This document shows positions 26,421-34,376 of a stretch of DNA of 64,000 nucleotides, in pieces. The position numbers were made by a program, and so were the translations under genes. The notes under the pieces were generated by a model. That model ran no database searches and had not been told where the DNA came from. It was given only the letters and a program-made list of their open reading frames with translations. Source of the DNA: CANKHA01 sp963750965 (GTDB lineage: Bacteria; Pseudomonadota; Alphaproteobacteria; Rhizobiales; Xanthobacteraceae); NCBI GenBank assembly GCA_963750965.1, contig CAVVSK010000007.1, positions 1-64,000 on the forward strand, given 5' to 3'. Each line of letters starts with the position of its first letter. The first letter of the stretch is position 1.

Positions 26421-27038
26421 ATGAGCGACCACGAGCACGACCACGGGCATAGTTCCGAGCTGTCGGAAATGCAGCTGCGGGTGCGCGCGCTGGAAACCAT
26501 CCTGGTCGAGAAGGGCTATGTTGACCCCGCCGCACTCGACGCCATTATCGAGACCTATGAGCACAAGATCGGCCCGCATAGCGGCGCCCGGGCGATCGCT
26601 AAGGCCTGGGTCGATCCCGATTTCCGCCGCCAGCTGTTCGACAATGCGAGCAAGGCATTCGCCGCGCTGGGCATACCGGGCGGAACCGAGCATCTGATCG
26701 CGCTGGAGAACACCCCGCAGCGGCACAACATGGTCGTCTGCACCTTGTGCTCCTGCTATCCCTCCGCCACGCTCGGGCTTCCGCCGGTCTGGTACAAATC
26801 CGCGGCCTATCGTTCACGTACGGTCGCCGACCCGCGCAGCGTGCTGGAGGAATTCGGCACCGAATTGCCTTCCGACATGGAGATCCGCGTCTGGGATTCC
26901 ACCGCCGAGGTGCGATACATCGTGGTGCCGATGCGGCCGAAGGGTACCGAGGGGTGGAGCGAGCAACAGCTCGCCGCGATCGTCAGCCGCGACTGCATGA
27001 TCGGCACGCGTTTGCCTGAACCCGGAGCCGCGCGATGA
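26421..27038 (+). CDS. nthA: Nitrile hydratase alpha subunit, cobalt type
   Basis: A 205-aa alpha subunit of the enzyme hydrating nitriles to amides. The metal-claw motif is Cys107-Thr-Leu-Cys110-Ser-Cys112 (VCTLCSCYP). Thr in the second position marks the cobalt class; iron enzymes have Ser. The two later cysteines are normally oxidised to sulfinic/sulfenic acids. The start MSDHEHDHGHSSE is His/Asp-rich, an unusual N terminus that could bind metal. It is first of a three-gene operon with overlapping stops and starts. Confidence 0.95.
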   Translation: MSDHEHDHGHSSELSEMQLRVRALETILVEKGYVDPAALDAIIETYEHKIGPHSGARAIAKAWVDPDFRRQLFDNASKAFAALGIPGGTEHLIALENTPQRHNMVVCTLCSCYPSATLGLPPVWYKSAAYRSRTVADPRSVLEEFGTELPSDMEIRVWDSTAEVRYIVVPMRPKGTEGWSEQQLAAIVSRDCMIGTRLPEPGAAR

Positions 27039-27694
27039 ACGGCGCGCACGACATGGGCGGCATGGACGGCTTCGGACCGGTGCAGCCGGAAACGAATGAG
27101 CCGGTGTTCCATGAAGAATGGGAAGGCCGCGTTCTGGCGATGAATCGCGCCATGGGCTACACCGGCGCGTGGAACGGCGACATCTCCCGCTACGCCAAGG
27201 AAATATTGCCGCCGGATGTCTATCTCGGCAGTTCCTATTACCGGCGCTGGACGCTCGGTCTGGAATGGATGTTGATGGACAACGGTTTGGTCGGCGCCGA
27301 TGAATTCGCCGCCGGCCATGCATTGCGTCCGGGCAAGTCGCTCAAACGCAAACTCACAATGGATCAGTTGGAAGCCGCGGTGACGCGCGGCTCGTATGAG
27401 CGGCCGGTCAGAGCGCCCGCGGTGTTCAGGCTTTCGGATCGCGTGCGTATGCGCAACATCCATCCCAAAGGGCATACCCGGCTGCCGCGTTATGTACGCG
27501 GCCATGTAGGCATCATCGAGCGCGTGCATGGCTGTCACGTATTTCCCGACAGCCACGCCTCCTTGAGCCGGGAGGAAGATCCGCAATGGCTCTACACCGT
27601 GCGCTTCGAGGGCCGCGAATTATGGGGCGAGGCCGCCGATCCGACATTGAAGGTGTCGATCGATGCCTGGGAGCCTTACCTGGAGCGGGCTTAA
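27035..27694 (+). CDS. nthB: Nitrile hydratase beta subunit
   Basis: A 219-aa beta subunit that completes the active site. Family features: MNGAHDMGGMDGFGPV at the N terminus, VFHEEWEGRVLAMNRAMG, SSYYRRWTLGLEWMLMDNG, and the C-terminal barrel GHTRLPRYVRGHVGIIERVHG with HVFPDSHA and LYTVRFEGRELWG. Its ATG overlaps the nthA stop (ATGA) and its TAA overlaps the next ATG by one base, so the three genes are translationally coupled. Confidence 0.95.
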   Translation: MNGAHDMGGMDGFGPVQPETNEPVFHEEWEGRVLAMNRAMGYTGAWNGDISRYAKEILPPDVYLGSSYYRRWTLGLEWMLMDNGLVGADEFAAGHALRPGKSLKRKLTMDQLEAAVTRGSYERPVRAPAVFRLSDRVRMRNIHPKGHTRLPRYVRGHVGIIERVHGCHVFPDSHASLSREEDPQWLYTVRFEGRELWGEAADPTLKVSIDAWEPYLERA

Positions 27695-28077
27695 TGAACG
27701 CGCCCGACGAGAGACGCCCGATCGCGGAGATTTCGCCGGGAATGCCGCGCGACGAGGATGGCCCGGTGTTTCGCGAGCCGTGGGAGGCGCAGGCCTTTGC
27801 CATGACCCTCGCCCTGCAGCAGCGCGGGCTATTCACTGCGGCGGAATGGTCAGAGGCGCTCGGCGCTGAGATCAAGCGCGCGCAGACGGCGGGCGACCCG
27901 GACACCGGAGAAACCTATTACCGGCATTGGTTGGCCGCGCTGGAACGGCTGATTGCGGAAAAAGGCGTGACGAGCCACGAGACCCTGCATCGTTATCGCG
28001 AGGCATGGGACCACGCCGCCGACCGCACACCGCACGGTCAGCCGATCGAATTGCGCCCGGACGATTTTGCTAAATGA
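27694..28077 (+). CDS. Nitrile hydratase accessory/activator protein
   Basis: A 127-aa protein resembling the nitrile hydratase beta N-terminal region (PVFREPWEAQAFAMTLALQQRG, DTGETYYRHWLAALERLIAEKG). This is the hallmark of the small activator of cobalt nitrile hydratases, which helps deliver cobalt to the alpha subunit by subunit exchange. The start at 27694 overlaps the nthB stop. Its 3' end overlaps the convergent NicO gene by eight bases. Confidence 0.9.
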   Translation: MNAPDERRPIAEISPGMPRDEDGPVFREPWEAQAFAMTLALQQRGLFTAAEWSEALGAEIKRAQTAGDPDTGETYYRHWLAALERLIAEKGVTSHETLHRYREAWDHAADRTPHGQPIELRPDDFAK

Positions 28078-29086
28078 GCATCCGCTCGCTCGCCATGTAG
28101 CCGGCGAGAAGGAGTGCGCCGAAAGCGATCACCGCCAGGGAAGCGAGGACTTCGACGCCACGCAACAGCAAGGCGCCCTTCCCGCCGCCTGAGCTGACGA
28201 GGCGGCCTGCCAAACCACGGGCGCCGACCGCGATGCTGGCGATCACTGCCACAGTGATGGCGGTGCCGAGCGCGATCAAAAGGGTTGCACCAATGCCAGC
28301 CCAAAAAATTCCCTGCGCCAGTGCAAAGATCAGCACCAGGACGGCGCCGGAGCAGGGCCGCAATCCGACAGCGACGATGGCTGCCAATCCGCGCCCCCAG
28401 CCGCCGGGGCCCGCAAGATCCTCCGGCGGCGGCGCATGCAGATGGTCACACGCGGCGACAAGGTGGGGGTGATCATGGTGATGATGGTGATGATGATCGT
28501 GATGGTCCGCCTGGCCGCGCAGCGCGGCCATGAAGGCGCCGCCCTTGCGCCACAGTAGCTGCAGGCCGATGAGGATGATCAGCGAATAGCTGACGATCTC
28601 GATGATGCGAACCGCGTCCCCCATCATGCGCGCGGTGGCGCCGAGGACGATGGAAGCAATGCCCACCAGCAGGATGGCGACCAGCGCCTGCAGCATGGCG
28701 GAAGCAAACGACAGCACGACGCCGCGCCGCCAGGTTTCATTATTGGCGAACAGATAAGACGAGATCACCGCCTTGCCGTGGCCCGGCCCGGCGGCGTGGA
28801 AGACGCCGTAGAGAAACGAGATGCCGAACAGGCCGGCCACCGCGGTGTAATCGGTTTTCACCGCGCGCAGGCTACCCGAGAGCATGCGATAGAATTCGGC
28901 CTGTTTGGCAAAGATCCAGCCCATCACGCCGTCCGCGGGGGGCGGTGGTGGCGGCGGGCGCGGGCCGACGCCGAAGGGGTTGCCTTGCGCAACGGCCGCG
29001 CCAACCAGCGTGAGAAAAAAACCGAGAAAGAAGAGAAAGGCGAGAACCGCAAACGTGCCGCGCCGGCCCGCAGTCTTCACGGGCAC
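28070..29086 (-). CDS. NicO-family (RcnA-like) metal transporter permease
   Basis: A 338-aa membrane protein with about seven hydrophobic segments. Signature motifs GVFHAAGPGHGKAVISSYL and VAVGLRPCSGAVLVLIFALAQG are those of the NicO Ni/Co transporter superfamily. A cytoplasmic or periplasmic loop (about 195-215) is a His/Asp run of more than ten residues, and there is a poly-Pro stretch near residue 45. It pairs with the DUF1007 gene just upstream, with a 10-base overlap. Neighbouring cobalt nitrile hydratase suggests Co or Ni homeostasis, though NicO/DUF1007 pairs may also handle zinc. Direction of transport is not shown. Confidence 0.88.
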   Translation of the reverse strand: MPVKTAGRRGTFAVLAFLFFLGFFLTLVGAAVAQGNPFGVGPRPPPPPPPADGVMGWIFAKQAEFYRMLSGSLRAVKTDYTAVAGLFGISFLYGVFHAAGPGHGKAVISSYLFANNETWRRGVVLSFASAMLQALVAILLVGIASIVLGATARMMGDAVRIIEIVSYSLIILIGLQLLWRKGGAFMAALRGQADHHDHHHHHHHDHPHLVAACDHLHAPPPEDLAGPGGWGRGLAAIVAVGLRPCSGAVLVLIFALAQGIFWAGIGATLLIALGTAITVAVIASIAVGARGLAGRLVSSGGGKGALLLRGVEVLASLAVIAFGALLLAGYMASERMLI

Positions 29087-29694
29087 TTTACCGCGATCTT
29101 GCTCGCGAAATTCTGGCCCCAGTTGCCGGCCATGAACGAGGCTTCGCTAAGCTGCTTGCTGACCTCTTTCGGCGCCTCCACCGCGGCCTTGCATTGCGCA
29201 GGCGCGCCGACCAGCGCGACTGCGTCTTTTTCCGCAAAGGCGAAGGAGACAAAGTAGCTCGGGTCATAGACCTCGATGCTGAGATCCTTCTCCTTCAGCG
29301 GCGTCTTGAACGGCAGCATGAAATTCAGGGTGAGCACTTCATTCTTGTAATCGAGCCAATAATCGGAGGCGTCACCAAGGGCGACGTCCTTGCCGCCCGC
29401 CTTGGCAAAGGTGAAGAAGTCGGACTCCTTCAGCGAGGTGATATTCACCTCCGCCAGACCCGCCAGATCCTCGCGGGTGAAAATGCCTTTGGTTTTCTGC
29501 GGCAGGCCTTCGAGCGCAAAGGCCGAATACATGTCATCGAATTTCCAGGCATGCCGCACGCCGGTGGCGGCGCCCTTGGCGTCGTAGACGACTTCACTCG
29601 TCACCGTCACCCAGACATGCGGATGGGCCTGCACCGGGCTGGTGAAAGCGGCGACGACAAAAGCGGCGGCGAGAAGATAAGAGGAAATTTTCAT
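29077..29694 (-). CDS. DUF1007 periplasmic protein, partner of NicO transporter
   Basis: A 205-aa protein with a signal peptide (MKISSYLLAAAFVVAAFTSPVQA) and the DUF1007 N-terminal motif HPHVWVTVTSEVVYD, whose two His are likely metal ligands. DUF1007 proteins are almost always encoded with NicO permeases and are thought to be periplasmic metal-handling partners. The 29694 ATG begins the signal peptide. A Zur-like half site lies upstream at 29732. Confidence 0.85.
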   Translation of the reverse strand: MKISSYLLAAAFVVAAFTSPVQAHPHVWVTVTSEVVYDAKGAATGVRHAWKFDDMYSAFALEGLPQKTKGIFTREDLAGLAEVNITSLKESDFFTFAKAGGKDVALGDASDYWLDYKNEVLTLNFMLPFKTPLKEKDLSIEVYDPSYFVSFAFAEKDAVALVGAPAQCKAAVEAPKEVSKQLSEASFMAGNWGQNFASKIAVKCP

Positions 29695-29731
29695 GGCGGA
29701 ATCATACCACAAAGTGAGGCGGAATTGGGTT

Positions 29732-29746
29732 TGTTATAATGTTCAG
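29732..29746. promoter_or_regulatory. Partial Zur-like site upstream of DUF1007/NicO
   Basis: TGTTATAATGTTCAG matches the perfect Zur palindrome at 39828 at 10 of 15 positions: the whole left half is identical and the right half is degenerate. It lies 38 bases before the DUF1007 start. It may simply be an AT-rich -10 element. Confidence 0.3.
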
Positions 29747-29758
29747 CGCGTTACAGAG

Positions 29759-31348
29759 TTACACCCCGGCTGCGCCGCCGTCGGCCCGCGGGTCATGCGC
29801 GCCTTCCAGCGTGCCGTCCGCGTGCAGCACCACCGCGCCGGCATGTCCCATGACATCGGAATAGCCCTCGCCCAGCATTTCGACATCGTGACCCGCTGCC
29901 AACAGGCGGTCCGCCAGATTGCCGTCGAAACGGCTTTCCAGCCGAAGGTTGTCGCGCGGATTGCCCCAGGTGCGGCCGAGCAGCCAGCGCGGACGGTCGA
30001 TGGCTTCCGCCAAGTTCTGTTTGAAACTCACGTGACGGGTGAACAGCGCGGCTTGTGTCTGCGGCTGGCCATCGCCGCCCATGGTGCCATAGGCCATGAC
30101 GCGCCCATCCTTGAGGACCGCGAGCGCGGGATTGAGCGTGTGCACCGGAAGCCGGCCGGGCCCGAGGCAGTTGTGGGATTTCCGATCGAGCGAGAAGCTG
30201 GCGCCGCGGTTTTGCATCAGGACGCCGGTGCGCGGCAGCACACAGCCGGAACCGAATTCCCAGTAGAGCGACTGGATGTAGGAGACGACGAGACCGTTCC
30301 CATCTGCTGCCCCCATCCAGACCGTGTCGCCTTCTTTGTAAGGCGCGGGCCACGGCGCGGCCTTGCGGGGGTCGATTCTCATGGCCTCGCTATCGAGGAA
30401 AGCTGGTTGCAAGAAGCGATCGGCCCGCTCGCTCATCTGCGCGGGATCGCCGAGGAAACGGTCGCGCAAACGGAAGGCGCGCTTGGTGGCTTCGATAAGA
30501 CCGTGGATATGGTCAAAACCTTCCGGCTCGGCCACCCGCAGCCGCTCGAACAGCGCCAGGATCATCAGCGAGGCAAAACCCTGGGTGGGCGGCGGTGTGT
30601 TGTAGAGCGTGCCGGCGGCGGTCGTGACGCTCAATGGCTCCGCTACCGAGGCCCGGCAGTTCCTCAGGTCGTCGCGCGTGACCGGGCTGCCGATACGTTC
30701 CAGATCGGCGGCGAGCTCGCGCCCGACATCGCCGCGGTAGAAATCGTCCAGCCCGGCATGCGTCAGCTGCTCCAGGGTGTCTGCGAATGTCGGCTGGCGC
30801 AATTTGGCGTCCCGCTCCGGGGCTTTGCCGTCGACCAGAAATACGTCGGCAAAGCCGGGCGCGGATTTCAGCTCGGATAGCTTCTCCGCGGTCAGTCGCG
30901 CCTGGCTTTTCGAAATCACGTAACCATTGCGCGCATGCCCGATGGCGTCGGCCAGCAAGACGTCGAGAGGCAGCCGGCCGCGATAATGCTTGGCGGCTTC
31001 CAGCGCGGCGATCCAACCTCCGATCGTGCCGGGCGTGGTGAGCGCCGCGATCGGACCGCGCGGCGGGATGGCATCCTGGCCGCGATAGAAATCGAGCGTC
31101 GCCTTCGCACCTGCCCGCCCCGCCGCCATGATCGCCAGCACGCGGCCCTTCGGTTCGCGAATGAGCCAGAAGGCGTCGCCGCCCACTTGCGCCATATGCG
31201 GATAGACCGCGGCAATGCTCGCGCCCATCGCGACCATGGCTTCGAGCGCGTTGCCGCCTTCCGCCAGCACCTGGCGCCCCGCCTCCGCCGCGGCACTATG
31301 CGGAGCGGCCGCGACGCCGCGGCGATGGCCGGCGGTGTGCAGGTCCAT
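29759..31348 (-). CDS. Gamma-glutamyltransferase family protein
   Basis: A 529-aa Ntn hydrolase of the gamma-glutamyltranspeptidase family, which cleaves gamma-glutamyl bonds such as in glutathione and matures by autocleavage before a nucleophilic Thr. The predicted nucleophile is Thr342 (KEGDTVWMGAADGNG), followed by VVSYIQSLYWEFGSGCVLPRTGVLMQNRG and GPGRLPVHTLNPAL. The N-terminal half has AAEAGRQVLAEGGNALEAMVA and LTTPGTIGGWIAALE. No signal peptide is seen, so it belongs to the cytoplasmic-looking GGT-like branch. It ends before the DUF1007 gene on the same strand and is close to the peptidase gene upstream. Confidence 0.88.
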   Translation of the reverse strand: MDLHTAGHRRGVAAAPHSAAAEAGRQVLAEGGNALEAMVAMGASIAAVYPHMAQVGGDAFWLIREPKGRVLAIMAAGRAGAKATLDFYRGQDAIPPRGPIAALTTPGTIGGWIAALEAAKHYRGRLPLDVLLADAIGHARNGYVISKSQARLTAEKLSELKSAPGFADVFLVDGKAPERDAKLRQPTFADTLEQLTHAGLDDFYRGDVGRELAADLERIGSPVTRDDLRNCRASVAEPLSVTTAAGTLYNTPPPTQGFASLMILALFERLRVAEPEGFDHIHGLIEATKRAFRLRDRFLGDPAQMSERADRFLQPAFLDSEAMRIDPRKAAPWPAPYKEGDTVWMGAADGNGLVVSYIQSLYWEFGSGCVLPRTGVLMQNRGASFSLDRKSHNCLGPGRLPVHTLNPALAVLKDGRVMAYGTMGGDGQPQTQAALFTRHVSFKQNLAEAIDRPRWLLGRTWGNPRDNLRLESRFDGNLADRLLAAGHDVEMLGEGYSDVMGHAGAVVLHADGTLEGAHDPRADGGAAGV

Positions 31349-31351
31349 GGC

Positions 31352-33550
31352 TTAGGCGTCCGCCGCGGGCGCTAGGTCTTCCAGACCGCGCTTTTTCAGC
31401 AGCGCGTCGACCGTCGGCAGACGGCCGCGGAAGGCGGTGTAGGCCTCCGCCGGATCGCGCAGGTTGCCGGCGGAGTAGATGTAATCACGCAGGCGCTGCG
31501 CGGTTTTCGGATCGAAGACATTGCCCTTCTCCTCGAAAGCGAGGAAGGCGTCGGCGTCGAGGACCTCCGACCAGAGATAAGAATAATAGGCCGCCGCGTA
31601 GCCGCCTCCCGAGAACAGGTGCTGAAAATGCGGCAGGCGGTGGCGCATGGCGATCTCATCCGGCATTCCGATGCGGGCCAATGCTTGCCGCTCAAAAGCC
31701 GTGACGTCGATCCCTTCGGCGTCACGCAAAGAATGCAGGTCGATGTCGACCAGTGCCGATGCCGTGTATTCCACCGTCGCGCAGCCCTGGTTGAAATTAC
31801 GCGCCGCCAGCACGCGATCGAGCAGGGCCTGCGGCATCGGCTCGCCGGTGCGGCAATGGCGGGCAAATTTCTTCAGGATCTCAGGCGTCTCCAGCCAATG
31901 CTCGTAGAGCTGCGACGGCAATTCGACGAAGTCGCTCGACACCGAAGTGCCGGAAAGCAGCGGATAGGTGACATTGGAAAGAAGGCCGTGCAGCGCATGA
32001 CCAAATTCGTGGAACAGCGTGCGCGCGTCGTCGAAACTCAGCAGCGCGGCGTGCCCCGGCTCCGGCTTGGAGAAATTCATCACATTGACGATGATGGGCC
32101 GAATCTCACCGGCGAGCTTTTCCTGATCGCGCAACGAGGTCATCCAGGCGCCACTATGCTTGGACTCGCGGGCGAAATAGTCGCCGAGGAATAGCCCGAC
32201 ATGCTTGCCGTCGCGATCCTTCACCTCCCACGCGCGGACGTCCGGATGGTAGAGCGGCATCGGAGCACGGTCAGCAAAAGTGGGAACCGGTTTTGCGTCC
32301 GACCGCGCTCCTACTTCTTTATTTGGCGGGCAATCCGGCCGGCTGACCGGTTCCCACTCAGCCTGATTGCCCGCTACGGGTGAGAATGTGAGTCCGAAAA
32401 GCCGCCGCGCGGTCTCGAAGGCCGCCTCGATCATGCGGTCCAGCTGGAAGAAAGGTTTGGTCTCCGCCTCATCGATGGCGTAGCGCGCCTTGCGCACCTT
32501 CTCCGCATAATAACGCCAGTCCCACGGCGCTACGGCGAAATTGCCGCCCTCCTCACGGATCTTGGCCTGCAACTCGTCGCGCTCGCGCTCCGCCCGGGCG
32601 CGACCGCGCTGCCAGACATTGTCCAGCAGCTCCCGCACCGCCTTCGGAGTCTTGGCCATCTGGTCGGCGAGCCGGTAGTCGGCGAAGCTGGCATAGCCGA
32701 GCAGCTTGGCCCGTTCGGCCCGCAAAGCCGCCATCTCGGCGATGATGTCGCGGTTGTCGCTCGCGCCGCCGTTCTCGCCCCGCTTGAGCCAGGCATGGTG
32801 TGCTTTTTCCCGCAGGTCGCGGCGGGAGGAGAATTGCAGGAAGGGCTCGATGGAGGAGCGTGAGAGCGTGATGACGTGTTTGCCGGGGAAGCCGCGCTCC
32901 TCGGCAGCAGCGCGCGCGGACGCCAACACGAAATCCGGCAGGCCGCCAAGGTCGCCCTCCTCCAGCACCAAGGCGAAGGCCCTTTCGTCGGCCAGAACGT
33001 TTTGGCCGAAGGCGGTGCCGAGACTCGCCAGCCGCTCGCCGATCTCGGCCAGCCGGCGTTTCTTCTCGGCGTCGAGCCCGGCTCCGGCGCGGACGAAATG
33101 GGTGTGGTAGCGCTCCAGCACGCGCTGCTGCTCCGCCGTCAGGCCGAGTTCATGCCGCCGCCGGTGCAGGTCATCGATCCGCTGGAACAGCGGCTCGTTG
33201 AGATAGATTTGATTGTCGTGGCGAGCCAGCAGCGGCGAGATCTCGCGCTCGATTGCCTGCAAGTCGTCGCTGGTGTCTGCTCCGGCAAGGACGAAAAAGG
33301 TGTTCGACACCCTGGTCAGCAGTGCCCCACTGCGTTCCATCGCGGCCACGGTGTTGTCGAAATTTGGCCGTGCCGGATTGGCAGCGATGGCATCGATCTC
33401 GGCGCGGTGGCTCGCGAGGCCCTGCTCGAAGGCGGGCGGGAAATGCTCGGGCTTAAGCGCCGCAAAGGGCGGCAGGGCGAAGGGGCCAGTCCATTCGGCG
33501 ACCAATGGGTTGTTCGCGAGGCCGCCGGGAGAGGAATTGTCTGGATTCAT
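31352..33550 (-). CDS. M3-family oligopeptidase (PrlC/Dcp type) with in-frame palindromic insert
   Basis: A 732-aa zinc oligopeptidase. The metal motif is His514-Glu-Phe-Gly-His518 (TLFHEFGHALHGLL), with the third ligand Glu in SSDFVELPSQ. It degrades short peptides, probably in the cytoplasm. Residues about 394-430 (GNQAEWEPVSRP...TFADRAP) are encoded by a palindromic repeat pair (32262-32371) with AGTGGGAACCGGT cores. They interrupt the sequence between LTFSPVA and PLYHPDVRAWEV, which would otherwise join. Without the 37 residues the length (about 695) is normal for the family. The frame stays open, so the protein is probably made. It is followed by the GGT gene after three bases. Confidence 0.92.
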   Translation of the reverse strand: MNPDNSSPGGLANNPLVAEWTGPFALPPFAALKPEHFPPAFEQGLASHRAEIDAIAANPARPNFDNTVAAMERSGALLTRVSNTFFVLAGADTSDDLQAIEREISPLLARHDNQIYLNEPLFQRIDDLHRRRHELGLTAEQQRVLERYHTHFVRAGAGLDAEKKRRLAEIGERLASLGTAFGQNVLADERAFALVLEEGDLGGLPDFVLASARAAAEERGFPGKHVITLSRSSIEPFLQFSSRRDLREKAHHAWLKRGENGGASDNRDIIAEMAALRAERAKLLGYASFADYRLADQMAKTPKAVRELLDNVWQRGRARAERERDELQAKIREEGGNFAVAPWDWRYYAEKVRKARYAIDEAETKPFFQLDRMIEAAFETARRLFGLTFSPVAGNQAEWEPVSRPDCPPNKEVGARSDAKPVPTFADRAPMPLYHPDVRAWEVKDRDGKHVGLFLGDYFARESKHSGAWMTSLRDQEKLAGEIRPIIVNVMNFSKPEPGHAALLSFDDARTLFHEFGHALHGLLSNVTYPLLSGTSVSSDFVELPSQLYEHWLETPEILKKFARHCRTGEPMPQALLDRVLAARNFNQGCATVEYTASALVDIDLHSLRDAEGIDVTAFERQALARIGMPDEIAMRHRLPHFQHLFSGGGYAAAYYSYLWSEVLDADAFLAFEEKGNVFDPKTAQRLRDYIYSAGNLRDPAEAYTAFRGRLPTVDALLKKRGLEDLAPAADA
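32262..32371. repeat. Palindromic repeat pair inserted inside the M3 peptidase gene
   Basis: Two tandem hairpins in opposite orientation. The first is GGAGC-CGGTC-GCAAAA ... TTTTGC-GACCG-GCTCC (32262-32311) around AGTGGGAACCGG. The second is GGCAATC ... GATTGCC (32329-32371) with inner GGCTGA/TCAGCC around ACCGGTTCCCACT. The cores match those of the intergenic repeat at 19771-19920; CAGCAAAAGTGG..ACCGGTTTTGCG is shared with its second unit except for two bases. The block adds about 37 codons without a stop in the peptidase frame. Confidence 0.85.
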
Positions 33551-33637
33551 ACTGTGCCTTTTGCCTTGAACAGGCCGCGGATATCAGGGAAATTGCGGCC
33601 AGTTCAGGGTTAGGCCGCGCGCCGAGGAAATAACACC

Positions 33638-33883
33638 ATGACGGGCAAAAGCAGCCGTATCAACTGGCTCAACGTGAGCACCGTGATCAGCGCGGCGATC
33701 CTAATCGGGGCCGAGGTCTTTGGCGCCGCCTTCGCCGCGAGCTGGGCGATCGCCACCTTGTTCGGACTCGATCAGGTCTTCCGCTACACGCTTGACGTCG
33801 TGCTGTTCGGCTGCGGGCTGGCGGTGATGGTGTCCTTCATGCGCAGCGCGAGTCGGGTTGAGCCTTTCACTGCTCGCGACTAG
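33638..33883 (+). CDS. Small two-helix membrane protein, unknown
   Basis: An 81-aa protein with two predicted transmembrane helices (about 14-40, VISAAILIGAEVFGAAFAASW, cut here for length, and 50-70, LDVVLFGCGLAVMVSFM). A GAGGA site lies nine bases upstream of the ATG. I recognise no family. It is divergent from the M3 peptidase gene and followed by the long leader of the decarboxylase gene. Confidence 0.6.
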   Translation: MTGKSSRINWLNVSTVISAAILIGAEVFGAAFAASWAIATLFGLDQVFRYTLDVVLFGCGLAVMVSFMRSASRVEPFTARD

Positions 33884-33937
33884 CCGCGCCCGCCGCCGAA
33901 GGGCGAAGAATTCCCGCAATACACATCGATAGAGTTT

Positions 33938-33958
33938 CTTTACCCGAAATGGGTAAAA
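33938..33958. promoter_or_regulatory. Perfect inverted repeat TTTACCC-N5-GGGTAAA
   Basis: TTTACCC (33939-33945) and GGGTAAA (33951-33957) flank a 5-base spacer in the gap before the decarboxylase leader. No T run follows on either strand. Just downstream, TTGCAC (33962) with TATTTC 17 bases later is a weak promoter candidate, so this may be an operator for the decarboxylase transcript. Confidence 0.35.
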
Positions 33959-34059
33959 AGCTTGCACCTCGCGCTTGAATCGATTATTTCGCGAGTTGCC
34001 CAATTTCGCACGTGCCTGTGGCCGTGTGTCGATCGGTGGGCATCCGGACAAGAGGCCGG

Positions 34060-34376
34060 ACAGCCGCCTGGGAAGAGAACTGCTCTTCCTAACCATGCGA
34101 TCGGCAGCCGGAGGCGAAACCGGCGCACCCCGCTCTCAACGGGGGACGCGGCTTAAAGCAACGACGGAGCGGGCTTTTTTGGTAGTGCCGGCGCAAATGC
34201 CGGATCACTGAAAAGGCTTGTCCTTCTTTGCCGGCAGTGCGGATGGAAATTCCCATTCGGACCAAGGCAGCAATCGGATGAAGTTCATCCGGGCCGGCGC
34301 GTTTTTTCGCCGTCCTTGAGGAACCGCATCCAAGCTCAACCTTGCGGCTTTGCCGCCTGAAATGGGAACAGCGCCG
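34060..34376 (+). promoter_or_regulatory. Structured speF-type leader of the decarboxylase gene
   Basis: A long 5' UTR rich in hairpins. Seen: CCCGCTC (34129-34135) pairing with GAGCGGG (34167-34173) followed by C and six T, a terminator-like element. It competes with CCCCG/CGGGG (34128-34132 with 34140-34144). AGTG-CCGGC/GCCGG-CACT lies at 34184-34209, and CGGATGAA-g-TTCATCCG at 34275-34291. Near the start codon, CCGCA/TGCGG competes with GCGGC-ttt-GCCGC (34345 onward). Position before an ornithine-decarboxylase gene in a rhizobial genome and the 3' segment TTTGCCGCCTGAAATGGGAA fit the speF RNA motif. The ligand is unknown; polyamine or ornithine sensing is inference. Boundaries are approximate. 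Confidence 0.65.

Noticed and set aside
33938..33958. Terminator at TTTACCC-N5-GGGTAAA
   Set aside because: The stem is AT-rich at its base and is followed by A residues, not T, on the plus strand, with no T run on the minus strand either; an operator is likelier.
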